Assembly: GCA_028700095.1 (NCBI GenBank)
Contig: JAQVTJ010000010.1
Span: 1-26,093 of the forward strand
Source: Methanobacterium sp.
Lineage (GTDB): Archaea > Methanobacteriota > Methanobacteria > Methanobacteriales > Methanobacteriaceae
Length of the DNA: 26,093 nt
Reading direction: 5' to 3'
Below are positions 1 to 6,808 of this stretch, piece by piece. The first letter of the stretch is position 1. Every line of letters starts with the position of its first letter. The position numbers were made by a program, and so were the translations under genes. The notes under the pieces are model-generated. The model saw only the letters and a program-made list of their open reading frames with translations, made no database searches and was not told the origin of the DNA.

Positions 1-725
1 ATCTACTTTGGTTATATCTTCAACAGATTTGGGAAGTGTAGTGGTCAATATACAGTTTTTATAATTGACCTTTACTTCTTTTACTTTTATTTCCCTTGGA
101 AGCATTATTTTTCTATGTGTTTTTCCATAACATCGCTCTTTCTGGACAAACTTTGAATCTTCTGGCACTTCTTTATAAATTGCTGTAATCTCAATACTAT
201 TTTTTGATATTCCAATATCAATATCATCTTTTTTAAGACCGGAAATATCTGCTATAACTTTAAATGTATCATTAGTTTCTAATACATCAACCAATGGTTT
301 TTTTTGCGAGTTTTTTGGCTCCTGCAGCTTCATCTGTATATTCAGATATTGTTTCATTGATATGTTCTGATCCTTTACGGAATTTCTTAACAATATCATT
401 TAAGAGCTTTTCACCAGGAGTTCTGCCTTCTTCTTCACTTTCCTTCTCGAATTTAGCTTGTTTCTTTTTAGCTTCTTCTTGAAGTTCCCCTAGTTCTTCT
501 TTAATTTCATCTTTCTTATTAGATGCACTTTCTTTAATTTCATGCATCTTACTACCCATTTCTTCTTTCTTTTCACCCATCTCTGATTTTGTTTCTTCCA
601 TTTTCATGTGAATATCTTCTTTTCCAGTGGACGTTCCTTTAACATCCTTTTTAGCGCTTTTATCATTTTTTTATTGTCATTTTTTTCTTTAAAGCAGGTT
701 CTGGTTCAACAAATTCTTCTCTCAT
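1..725 (-). pseudogene. Hsp20/alpha-crystallin small heat-shock protein, frameshifted, 3' end outside window
   Basis: The start codon at 725 follows a perfect GGAGG (734-738). The first frame runs about 20 codons and then shifts at a run of seven A (plus-strand T, 666-672). The second frame encodes a long, highly charged segment rich in Lys and Glu that includes RTPGEKLLNDI, and it stops just after a run of eight A (298-305). A third frame is open from 300 to the window edge and encodes an alpha-crystallin domain: ERCYG, RKIMLP and CILTTTLPK are the usual conserved blocks. Removing one A from each run gives a single open frame of 241 codons without a stop. Known family role: ATP-independent holdase chaperone. 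Either the gene is decayed, or the runs are miscounted, or it is slippage-controlled; the sequence alone does not decide. An ATG at 607 could start the middle part but has no ribosome site. Confidence 0.85.
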
Positions 726-779
726 AATTATTTCCTCCGATTATAATCAATCATAATAAAAATTATATTTTATCAAAAT

Positions 780-1019
780 TTATTCTTCCTTAAAAATTCT
801 TCCTTTAATCAGGACATTATCACCAATGGTTTCAATCATTTCATAGGGTACAATTTTTTTATCACCAAGACCAATTTTGGCAGATATACCTCCCTCCTTT
901 AAAATAAAAGATTCCACTTTGTTATTTTTAAAATCCCAAACTACATCTTCCACAAATCCTATCTGATCTCCAGATCCATCAATAACATTTTTTCCAAGCA
1001 GTTCATCCGATATTTTCAT
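780..1019 (-). CDS. Small PRC-barrel domain protein
   Basis: An 79-residue protein starting MKISDELLGK, with the PRC-barrel pattern of short beta strands: GKNVIDGSGDQIGFVEDV, then a strand with KVESFILKEGG, then KKIVPYEMIETIGDNVLI. I chose the ATG at 1019 because GGAGGG (1025-1030) lies five bases before it; an in-frame ATG at 1049 has no such site. No signal peptide or membrane segment is seen. PRC-barrel proteins of this size are common in euryarchaea; some haloarchaeal ones (CdpB) act with SepF in cell division, but others are unassigned, so the role here is open. It is transcribed in the same direction as the Hsp20 gene, with a 54-base gap to that gene's start. Confidence 0.85.
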   Translation of the reverse strand: MKISDELLGKNVIDGSGDQIGFVEDVVWDFKNNKVESFILKEGGISAKIGLGDKKIVPYEMIETIGDNVLIKGRIFKEE

Positions 1020-1385
1020 TTTCACCCTCCAATAAATTATAACATTCATTTAAATGATGCTTATATCACACTATTACACTATGTTTGTTCTAATTAATAA
1101 ATATATTTATTTTCTTAATAAAAAACCGTGCAAAAGCTTGATATATTCCCATGTTTAATGGAATTAAAAATAATACAATAAAATTTTATTAAAAAATAAT
1201 AAAATCATAAATTTCGAAATAAAAAAAATATTTCCTTGGATAAAACATTTATTAATCATAAAATAAAATATAAGTAATATTAAAAATTAAAAAATTATTA
1301 ATCTGGTGGTGATAATAAAACTAAAAATATCACAAATTCATTAATAAGATGATATGGATTGGGTAGACATACTAAAACCAAGGAT

Positions 1386-1790
1386 GTGATAAAATTAAAA
1401 TAATAAATAATAAAATATATGTTTTAATATTCATTTTTGGAATGGCATTGGCATTATCCAACACTTTGCAGGTAGGATATAGTACAACAGCCCCTATAAT
1501 GTTAAACCCACAGATCTAACAGTTAACAATATCCATGGATCAACTCATCATTATAGTTTTATCAAAGCATATTTAACAGATAATCAAGGCAAACCATTGT
1601 TTAATAAGACGATAACATTTAATATTCAAGGAGATTCAAACACATACCTAGCAGTCACAAGCAACAGTGGATATGCTATACTATATTATTATATATTCCA
1701 AAGTAGGGATCTTACCATATAACAACCAACTTCCAAGAGGATCCAGCTTATTCTGGAAGCAACAGCACCAGTATGTTAAAAGTAGAATAA
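1386..1790 (+). pseudogene. Remnant of a secreted Ig-like (adhesin-type) protein
   Basis: Three consecutive frames read as one degraded protein. A possible GTG start at 1386 runs into a stop after a few codons; in the next frame a signal-peptide-like stretch follows (KIYVLIFIFGMALALSN, then QVGYS). After a further shift near 1497 comes a typical Ig-like repeat: DLTVNNIHGS, then AYLTDNQGKPLFNKTITFNI, then TSNSGYAILYY. After another shift near 1705 comes the domain end SYHITTNFQEDPAYSGSNS and a stop at 1788-1790. This matches single domains of the large surface adhesin-like proteins of Methanobacteriales. At least three breaks in 400 bases make function unlikely. It may be a leftover of a larger gene lost by deletion. 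Confidence 0.7.
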
Positions 1791-2598
1791 ATTATTTAAC
1801 CTAGAAGTTGATATTTTACAGATCACAATCAAATCATTAAAAATTCACATAGAAAAAAAATATCATAACATCCAATAGGAATTAACATAACAGACTATAA
1901 TAGTAAAATAATTGAATATTATATAATAATGAACTAAATTTTATACTAAGATAAATATGTGTACAATATTCTAACTTATTTTTATAACCTTACCTTCTCC
2001 AATAAATTTGTTAGTAGATTTATGATAAAAAAAGAATATGCATCTAATAATAATTAATAACTGAAATATTATTTTTTTTTATAATTTTTTAAAACATCTA
2101 TAATCGATCATATTAACCTGTATATTCCTTTTAATACATATTAAATTATTTTTAGCTAGAATATTAAGATAATACTATTAATTAAATATTTTATTTAACT
2201 ATAAATACATAAAATTATTGTATATTACAAATTAGATATAATAACAAAACTTAATATCATTAAAAGCCAAATAAACCCGTGGATTATATAAAAAAAAATA
2301 TTATAATATATTAAAAGAAAAATATAAAAAATTGTTACAAAAACAATCCCAAACATAATTAATATTTAATAACTAATAAAAATATACTTAAAAAAAAAAT
2401 GATCTTTACCCTCAACTAGGAAACATACAAAATTCCCATTAAACCTATAATAAAAATGAAAAATTTAATTTATAGATCTTTAAATAGTTTTAAAATAGAA
2501 ATATCATAACTTTAAACAATTAATATTTACTACCTTCACCCTATATCTTAACTTTTTTATTGTTTAAAAATTAATAACATAAGTGGAGCAAAAAATAT
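1791..2598. other. AT-rich intergenic stretch, no gene seen
   Basis: About 800 bases made almost wholly of A and T, with stops in all frames. I see no credible small gene, RNA gene or ordered repeat. The last 100 bases should hold the uspA promoter; TTTAAATAG near 2483 and further AT-rich boxes are possible TATA elements but cannot be told from background. Confidence 0.5.
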
Positions 2599-3060
2599 AT
2601 GTACAAAAAAATTTTATTAACCACAGATGGTTCTTTAAATGCGGAAAAAGCAGGTAAACATGCTTTATGGATAGCAAATATTAATAATGCAGAAATTGTA
2701 GTTTTATATGTTTATGAGCTTTACAGTTCACAAATCGGTGTTTTACCTTTATCAATAGTACCAGGTTCAAATGAAAGATTATATGAGCCTTTAAAGGAAG
2801 AAGGAATAAAATTTACAAATGAATTTAAAGAAAAATTAGAGACATATAAAGAAGAGCAAGGCTATAAAAACATTAAAATAACCGCTATAATTAAAGAGGG
2901 TAGACCATATAATGTAATACTTGATATGATAGAATTAGAAGATTATGATTTAATTGTAATGGGGGCATCAGGTAAACATGGTTTAGATAGATATACATTG
3001 GGAAGTGTTACTGAAAGCATTATTAGAGATACAAAAAAACCAGTTTTTGTTATCCCCTAA
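2599..3060 (+). CDS. Universal stress protein, UspA family
   Basis: A 153-residue single-domain UspA protein. The N-terminus (KKILLTTDGS, residues 3-12) is the first strand and the nucleotide-contacting Asp region. Near the C-terminus GASGKHGLDRYTLGSVT fits the ATP-binding signature G-2x-G-9x-G-S/T, so this member probably binds ATP. The protein ends on the usual last strand KKPVFVIP. No membrane segment is seen. GTGGAG (2583-2588) lies about ten bases before the ATG. Cytoplasmic, stress-linked in known cases; its exact client is unknown. It is a single gene with 800 bases of AT-rich DNA before it and a convergent neighbour 22 bases after it. Confidence 0.95.
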   Translation: MYKKILLTTDGSLNAEKAGKHALWIANINNAEIVVLYVYELYSSQIGVLPLSIVPGSNERLYEPLKEEGIKFTNEFKEKLETYKEEQGYKNIKITAIIKEGRPYNVILDMIELEDYDLIVMGASGKHGLDRYTLGSVTESIIRDTKKPVFVIP

Positions 3061-3082
3061 CACTTATCCTTTCATTTTATAC

Positions 3083-3310
3083 TTATTTGTCTTTGGGTTT
3101 CCTAAACCTTTGGAAAAATCCTTTATTTGTGGGTTTAATATTATCGTTTAGATAGTTGCTATGTTCGCTCACTGTTTTGTCCATTTTATTTATTCGATCC
3201 ATCATCTTTTCAAATGATTGCTTATAATCCTCAACATGAATTATCACAACAATATCATCTGGTTTGAATGATTCCATTGTTTCAGTTGTTTTAATTGTGT
3301 TGGTATCCAC
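3083..3310 (-). CDS. Small hypothetical protein, possibly missing its first exon-length part through a poly-A indel
   Basis: I do not recognise this 75-residue protein. The open frame begins at a GTG (3310) with only a weak GGA before it. The same frame stays open upstream of that codon to about 3376 and reads like protein (AKYNELQKKSLRSTTGIVVD). It is closed by a stop made with a run of eight A (plus-strand T, 3377-3384). Adding one A to the run would join it to an ATG at 3396. The product is acidic in the middle (ESFKPDDIVVIIHVEDY), then helical and charged, and ends in a basic tail (FFQRFRKPKDK). No membrane segment or Cys motif is seen. It converges on uspA. Confidence 0.5.
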   Translation of the reverse strand: MDTNTIKTTETMESFKPDDIVVIIHVEDYKQSFEKMMDRINKMDKTVSEHSNYLNDNIKPTNKGFFQRFRKPKDK

Positions 3311-3437
3311 AACTATTCCAGTAGTGGATCTTAAACTCTTTTTTTGTAATTCATTATATTTCGCATATTTAATATGTTTTTTTTAGATGTACACATTAAT
3401 TTATTATTTGGGACTTCTAAATTTCTTTTTATATATT

Positions 3438-4165
3438 TCAATTAGATTGAAATTCTTCTGGGATCACAACAGCTGCTTCTCCAGCTGAACATAGAGGTAT
3501 GGCTTCAATTAGGTTATGTATCCTTTCATAAGGAATAGATACAAATATTAGGTTATTATCGAATTTTTGATGTTTTCTTGCTGTCCAATCTCCAGTGATA
3601 CATTGGTATTTCCTGTCATTATAGTATATGATATTGATGTGTTACATAATGCCCCGATTAATTGTTGTTTTGGTGATATTCCATTCCAGTATGTATCTAA
3701 TGTTATTAATCGACATGCTTGTTCAGGATTACATTGAAACAAAATCATATCGGGCCTTATTTCTGCTTTATCCAATGGTGTTATAAGAATTCTGTCTGCT
3801 AGTTCTGTTGGTGGTTCAGTTGTAAGTTTCTGCATTCTCTCAAATGATACAATAGATCCAGTGAGTTTTTCTCCCTGGGTTAGGAATTTTTGTAATTTTC
3901 TTTTTTGATCATGGGCCATTACCTTTGTAAATCCACAGTACCGGCTTCCACCAGGACAGGTTGATACATTTTCATCAATTAAAAAACTTTCCCCTTTTGC
4001 AGCAAGTTTTAAAGCCCTGCATATGGATATTTTCTCATATTTATCTGTTGTTATTTCATCATTGGTAAATGATATTGCTAATGGTTCATATTCCAATCCT
4101 AAAATTTGTTTAAAAAGTTGTGCTTGTTTTTGGAAATCCATATTCTTACACATCCCATGATCCAC
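3438..4165 (-). pseudogene. DUF169 family protein with one frameshift near 3595
   Basis: The first frame (GTG at 4165, or ATG at 4153 or 4141) encodes a DUF169 protein: LGLEYEPLAISF near the start, then SICRALKLAAKGE, a Cys-rich segment STCPGGSRYCGF, and LFQCNPEQACRL. It stops at 3548-3550 after a non-family tail. From about 3595 the neighbouring frame continues with GDWTARKHQKFDNNLIFVSI and IPLCSAGEAAV, which is the normal end of the family, to a stop at 3438-3440. Inserting one base near TCACTGG restores a protein of about 242 residues. The shift is not in a homopolymer. DUF169 proteins are widespread in methanogens and carry conserved Cys residues; their function is not established. No strong ribosome site decides the start. 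Confidence 0.8.
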
Positions 4166-4272
4166 TTATTATTCATACTTATCTGGTCATGCAATAATTT
4201 TTGTAATTTTAAACCAATTTATTTTATGTAATTATAAAAGATGTTAAATAAACTAAACAATGCCCTTTTTTT

Positions 4273-4857
4273 TTATATTCCATATCTACGATTGAATTTT
4301 TGTCCTTCGATAAAATTTTTGTTGTATTCTTCATTATTACCTGCTATCTTCTGGTTTATTCTATTTTCAATTTCCTTTGGTTTTTGAGTGTTTTTAAGAA
4401 ATAATGTTGTTCGATCATGGCCACCATAAATTTGTATGTCACCCGAGCTTGTAATCCTTTGAACAATACCTTGTGAAACAATTATATCTTGTATTTTATT
4501 ATAATGCATGTAAATATTTTTTTTACTTATTATACCGCTTTTTATTATTACCCTTTTATCTGTAAGTATATAGCATGTGGATTTCCATGATAGGAAACTC
4601 CATAGTATTGATAAAAACAATAGTGCTACAATTAAAATAAGGCCATATGTAAACCATTCAACAAATGGAAAAGTGGTTAGATATATAATTTTTCCCTGTA
4701 AAACTGCAGCATATCCAATTAAAGTTGTGAAAAAAAAGAGTATGAGTAGCAGTATAACTAATTTAAATAAAGCAGGTTCTAATGCTGGAATAAACATTGG
4801 TCTTGTTTTGAATAAAATTCTTTCTCCAGGATGTTTTTGTTGATTGTTTCTATTCAT
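4273..4857 (-). CDS. Membrane protein with bacterial PH-like domain (bPH2, YdbS type)
   Basis: A 194-residue protein. Residues 10-22 (PGERILFKTRPMF) are the usual lead-in of this family. Two membrane segments follow (about 31-53 and 68-90). The bPH2 domain occupies about 93-165, with the hallmark YILTDKRVIIKSGI, then HYNKIQDIIVSQGIVQRI and GDIQIYGG. The tail (166-194) is charged and Asn-rich. Known family context: membrane-anchored PH-like folds of unclear ligand in bacteria and archaea. No Shine-Dalgarno sequence is seen before the ATG, so the message may be leaderless or nearly so. The gene stands alone; it ends 108 bases before the DUF169 start. Confidence 0.85.
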   Translation of the reverse strand: MNRNNQQKHPGERILFKTRPMFIPALEPALFKLVILLLILFFFTTLIGYAAVLQGKIIYLTTFPFVEWFTYGLILIVALLFLSILWSFLSWKSTCYILTDKRVIIKSGIISKKNIYMHYNKIQDIIVSQGIVQRITSSGDIQIYGGHDRTTLFLKNTQKPKEIENRINQKIAGNNEEYNKNFIEGQKFNRRYGI

Positions 4858-5246
4858 ATTTAATTATATCTATATTTGGATAATTAATATTTTACTGATT
4901 TGTATTAGTAAAGATTATTATTAAATTTTATTAAAAATGTTCAAACCTTAATAAAAATTTATAATTTTTTAAAGGTTTATTTATATATCCAATTTATAAA
5001 AATAAGTACATACTATTAAAATATGTTAATAATCTGAAAAGATTATATGGGGGTTTTAAAATTTTGTATATTTAGACCCATATTATTTGATAGTTATGAT
5101 AAATATGATTTAAAGTTAAATCTATACTAGAAATATTAAATTAAGAAGTAATATGTGAAATAAAAAAGTTTATTGAAAATTAAATATTATTTAATTTTCG
5201 AATGCTAAAAAATATTTTATAATATAATAAAAAAAAATTTTTGGGT
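4858..5246. repeat. AT-rich intergenic stretch with two inverted repeats
   Basis: No gene is seen in these 389 bases. Two inverted repeats stand out. AAACCTT (4943-4949) pairs with AAGGTTT (4972-4978), about 90 bases upstream of the bPH gene start. ATATGGG (5045-5051) pairs with CCCATAT (5077-5083). The first could lie in the bPH promoter region; the second lies roughly 165 bases after the TRAM gene and could be a hairpin in its message. Seven-base arms with 22-25-base spacers can arise by chance in such AT-rich DNA. Confidence 0.3.
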
Positions 5247-5465
5247 TTATTCTACTATGTCAGCAAAACCAAAATTCCTTCTTACAGAGTTAACTCTGAT
5301 TGTAACTTCGTCGTCGACTTTAGCGCCTGCAACAAAAACAACGAAACCTTCAATACGTGCAATTCCGTCTCCGTCTCTACCAGTATCTTCAATTTTAACG
5401 TCGTATTCTCCACCTTCTTTAATTGGGGCGTCATTTCCTCTATCATTTCCGTAATTTCCAAACAT
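5247..5465 (-). CDS. TRAM domain protein, copy A
   Basis: A 72-residue protein made of a short Asn/Gly/Asp-rich head (MFGNYGNDRGND) and one TRAM domain (about 15-72): EGGEYDVKIEDTGRDGDGIA, then GFVVFVAGAKVDDEVTIRV, then RRNFGFADIVE. TRAM is a beta-barrel RNA-binding fold. Stand-alone TRAM proteins of methanogens are known to act as RNA chaperones, taking the part of bacterial cold-shock proteins. The start codon follows GGAAGTGA (5472-5479) at six bases. The DNA of the domain is almost identical to copy B (5549-5785); the products differ mainly in the head and at VDDE versus VGDE. Each copy has its own ribosome site and a hairpin just before it. Confidence 0.95.
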   Translation of the reverse strand: MFGNYGNDRGNDAPIKEGGEYDVKIEDTGRDGDGIARIEGFVVFVAGAKVDDEVTIRVNSVRRNFGFADIVE

Positions 5466-5471
5466 ATTTAT

Positions 5472-5497
5472 TCACTTCCAATATATGGCCTTGGGCC
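5472..5497 (-). promoter_or_regulatory. Leader of TRAM copy A: ribosome site GGAAGTGA plus hairpin
   Basis: On the minus strand a short hairpin GGCC-CAA-GGCC (5487-5497) ends seven bases before the ribosome site GGAAGTGA (5472-5479). A hairpin of different sequence sits at the same place in copy B. The shared position suggests a role in message stability or translation, perhaps temperature-sensitive; this is inference. Confidence 0.5.
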
Positions 5498-5548
5498 TCA
5501 AATTCAAATATTTTATTCAATAATTTATTTATATTAAACTAATTTAAT

Positions 5549-5785
5549 TTATTCTACTACGTCAGCAAAACCAAAATTCCTTCTTACAGAGTTAACTCTG
5601 ATTGTAACTTCGTCACCGACTTTAGCGCCTGCAACAAAAACAACGAAACCTTCAATACGTGCAATTCCGTCTCCGTCTCTACCAGTATCTTCAATTTTAA
5701 CGTCGTATTCTCCACCTTCCTGAATAGGTGCGTTGTTTCCTTTATCATTCCTGTTATCATTTCCGTAATTTCCAAACATACTCAT
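5549..5785 (-). CDS. TRAM domain protein, copy B
   Basis: A 78-residue paralogue of copy A. The head is longer (MSMFGNYGNDNRNDKGNN) and the TRAM domain covers about 21-78, ending RRNFGFADVVE. The expected role is the same, RNA chaperoning in the cytoplasm. The ATG at 5785 is chosen because GGAAGTGA (5792-5799) lies six bases before it; the second ATG two codons later aligns with the start of copy A. From the stop codon to about position 5722 the DNA matches copy A with only a handful of changes, while heads and flanks differ. That points to recent duplication or gene conversion limited to the domain. It lies 83 bases upstream of copy A and downstream of a 30-residue gene, all on the minus strand. 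Confidence 0.95.
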   Translation of the reverse strand: MSMFGNYGNDNRNDKGNNAPIQEGGEYDVKIEDTGRDGDGIARIEGFVVFVAGAKVGDEVTIRVNSVRRNFGFADVVE

Positions 5786-5791
5786 TTTAAT

Positions 5792-5817
5792 TCACTTCCA
5801 ATTTTTAGCCCGAAGGC
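5792..5817 (-). promoter_or_regulatory. Leader of TRAM copy B: ribosome site GGAAGTGA plus UUCG hairpin
   Basis: On the minus strand GCC-TTCG-GGC (5808-5817) forms a short stem closed by a C(UUCG)G tetraloop, one of the most stable RNA loops known. It ends eight bases before GGAAGTGA (5792-5799). In copy A the hairpin is seven bases before the same site, but its sequence is unrelated. Confidence 0.55.
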
Positions 5818-5877
5818 AGATTTAAATATTTAATCCAATTATATATTTATCTCTTTCTATTTATATACCTAATGCTA

Positions 5878-5970
5878 TTATTCTTCAACATCTACCATAA
5901 TTCCATATTCAATTTCCATTTCGCATCCTTTCGGGCCACAGCAAAAGTGTTGTAAATCAAATTTTGCCAA
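5878..5970 (-). CDS. Thirty-residue Cys-containing small protein
   Basis: A very short gene starting with TTG at 5970 and ending with TAA at 5878. A strong ribosome site GAGAGGTGA (5977-5985) lies seven bases before the TTG, the best argument that it is translated. The product starts (M)AKFDLQHFCCGPKGCEMEI and ends EYGIMVDVEE. The CC-x4-C cluster (residues 10, 11 and 16) could hold a metal or take part in redox chemistry; three Cys plus the His at 8 would make four ligands. I do not recognise the family. It precedes TRAM copy B by 92 bases on the same strand and may share its message. No membrane segment is seen. Confidence 0.65.
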   Translation of the reverse strand: MAKFDLQHFCCGPKGCEMEIEYGIMVDVEE

Positions 5971-6329
5971 AATTTTTTCACCTCTCAATAACTAATTTTT
6001 TTACCGGAGTAAAATTTATTATAAAGCTGAAACCATATCCAATATATTATTATAAAAATTTGTAATTACGATCTGCTATATGTTCTTCTAACATGAAATT
6101 GTAGATTAGAATAACATTTTTGAAATTAAAAATCTCAAAAAAAGAGCCATTATTTTTAAGGGAATCTTAAAATAATAATCATATTTTTCAATCTTATCAT
6201 AAAATCTTGTAATATTTCCAACTCTGTATATTATGTAATTATAATATGTACTTTATAGTATATAAACTAACTAGTATATTTAATATCATACTATCGAAAG
6301 CTTTATATAGTTTAAAATATTATCATTTA

Positions 6330-6385
6330 TATACAAACCGTTTTGTATAACAAATAATTACAACGTATATATAATGTTATACAAA
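6330..6385. promoter_or_regulatory. Repeated TATACAAA boxes, candidate operator of the ribbon-helix-helix gene
   Basis: TATACAAA occurs at 6330-6337 and 6378-6385, with its reverse complement TTTGTATA at 6342-6349. The first two form an eight-base inverted repeat with a four-base spacer. TTGTATAAC (6343-6351) and GTTATACAA (6376-6384) form a perfect nine-base inverted repeat with a 24-base spacer. A further related box ATACAAATT lies at 6488-6496. They stand 150-200 bases before the start of a CopG-type regulator, a family that commonly binds short inverted repeats in its own promoter. Confidence 0.5.
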
Positions 6386-6421
6386 TTTATAAAGTGAAGA
6401 TGTTAAATATTATATAAAATT

Positions 6422-6470
6422 CTCCCATTAGATTAATGCAACCTTTTCAGGCCAACTATCAATTGGGGAG
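6422..6470 (+). other. Possible structured leader RNA segment
   Basis: A 49-base segment with clearly more G and C than its surroundings, bounded by CTCCC (6422-6426) and GGGAG (6466-6470), which can pair. Inside lies CAGGCCAAC. It would sit in the 5' leader of the regulator gene if transcription starts near the TATACAAA boxes. I cannot match it to a known riboswitch. Confidence 0.25.
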
Positions 6471-6532
6471 TGTAAATATAAGATTTCATACAAATTCTTT
6501 GACACTACATTTTTTTTGTTGAGGTAGATATT

Positions 6533-6700
6533 ATGTCTAAAAAGATAGCTGTAGGTTTAAGATTAGATGAAACACAATTAGATCAACTGAAGGATTTTTC
6601 TAAACGTAAAGGTGGAAGCCCAGTCAGCCATCATATCAGAATTGCAATAGCAGAATATTTAGAAAAATATGATAACTGGGAAGAACATATAACACAATGA
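6533..6700 (+). CDS. Ribbon-helix-helix (CopG/Arc type) DNA-binding protein
   Basis: A 55-residue protein. Residues 3-10 (KKIAVGLR) form the DNA-contacting ribbon, followed by helix 1 (ETQLDQLKDFSKRKGG) and helix 2 (SPVSHHIRIAIAEYLEKY). This is the full ribbon-helix-helix unit with only a short acidic tail (NWEEHITQ), so it would act as a dimer and small repressor. GAGGT (6521-6525) lies seven bases before the ATG. No toxin partner is visible next to it, so it is not an obvious toxin-antitoxin antitoxin. Its long leader carries repeated TATACAAA boxes that may be its own operators. The zinc-finger-like gene 108 bases downstream could share its message. Confidence 0.9.
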   Translation: MSKKIAVGLRLDETQLDQLKDFSKRKGGSPVSHHIRIAIAEYLEKYDNWEEHITQ

Positions 6701-6808
6701 TCATATTAACAGAATTTATTTAACTAAATGTTCAAGAATGAATTGAAAAATATTTGAATATTTTAACCTAAAATTTTTATTTAACCGATTTTTTAAAAGT
6801 GATAAATA

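Larger units (their letters stand above)
5986..6532. other. Intergenic stretch with operator-like boxes and a possible leader structure
   Basis: About 550 bases between the leftward 30-residue gene and the rightward ribbon-helix-helix gene. The left part holds no gene that I can support; a minus-strand reading frame of some 37 codons ends near 6053 but has neither a start nor a ribosome site. The right part holds the repeated TATACAAA boxes and a GC-richer segment at 6422-6470, both listed separately. Confidence 0.5.

Noticed and set aside
4943..5083. Two seven-base inverted repeats as operators
   Set aside because: Arms are short, spacers long, and the DNA is AT-rich, so chance is likely; kept only as a low-confidence repeat entry.
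5257..5537. Plus-strand open frames across TRAM copy A
   Set aside because: They are mirror readings of the TRAM gene; the minus-strand product has a clear domain and its own ribosome site.
6053..6170. Minus-strand frame of about 37 codons with protein-like text (YNFMLEEHIADRNYKF)
   Set aside because: It begins directly after a stop, has no start codon with ribosome site and no recognisable family; it could be a gene remnant but cannot be supported.
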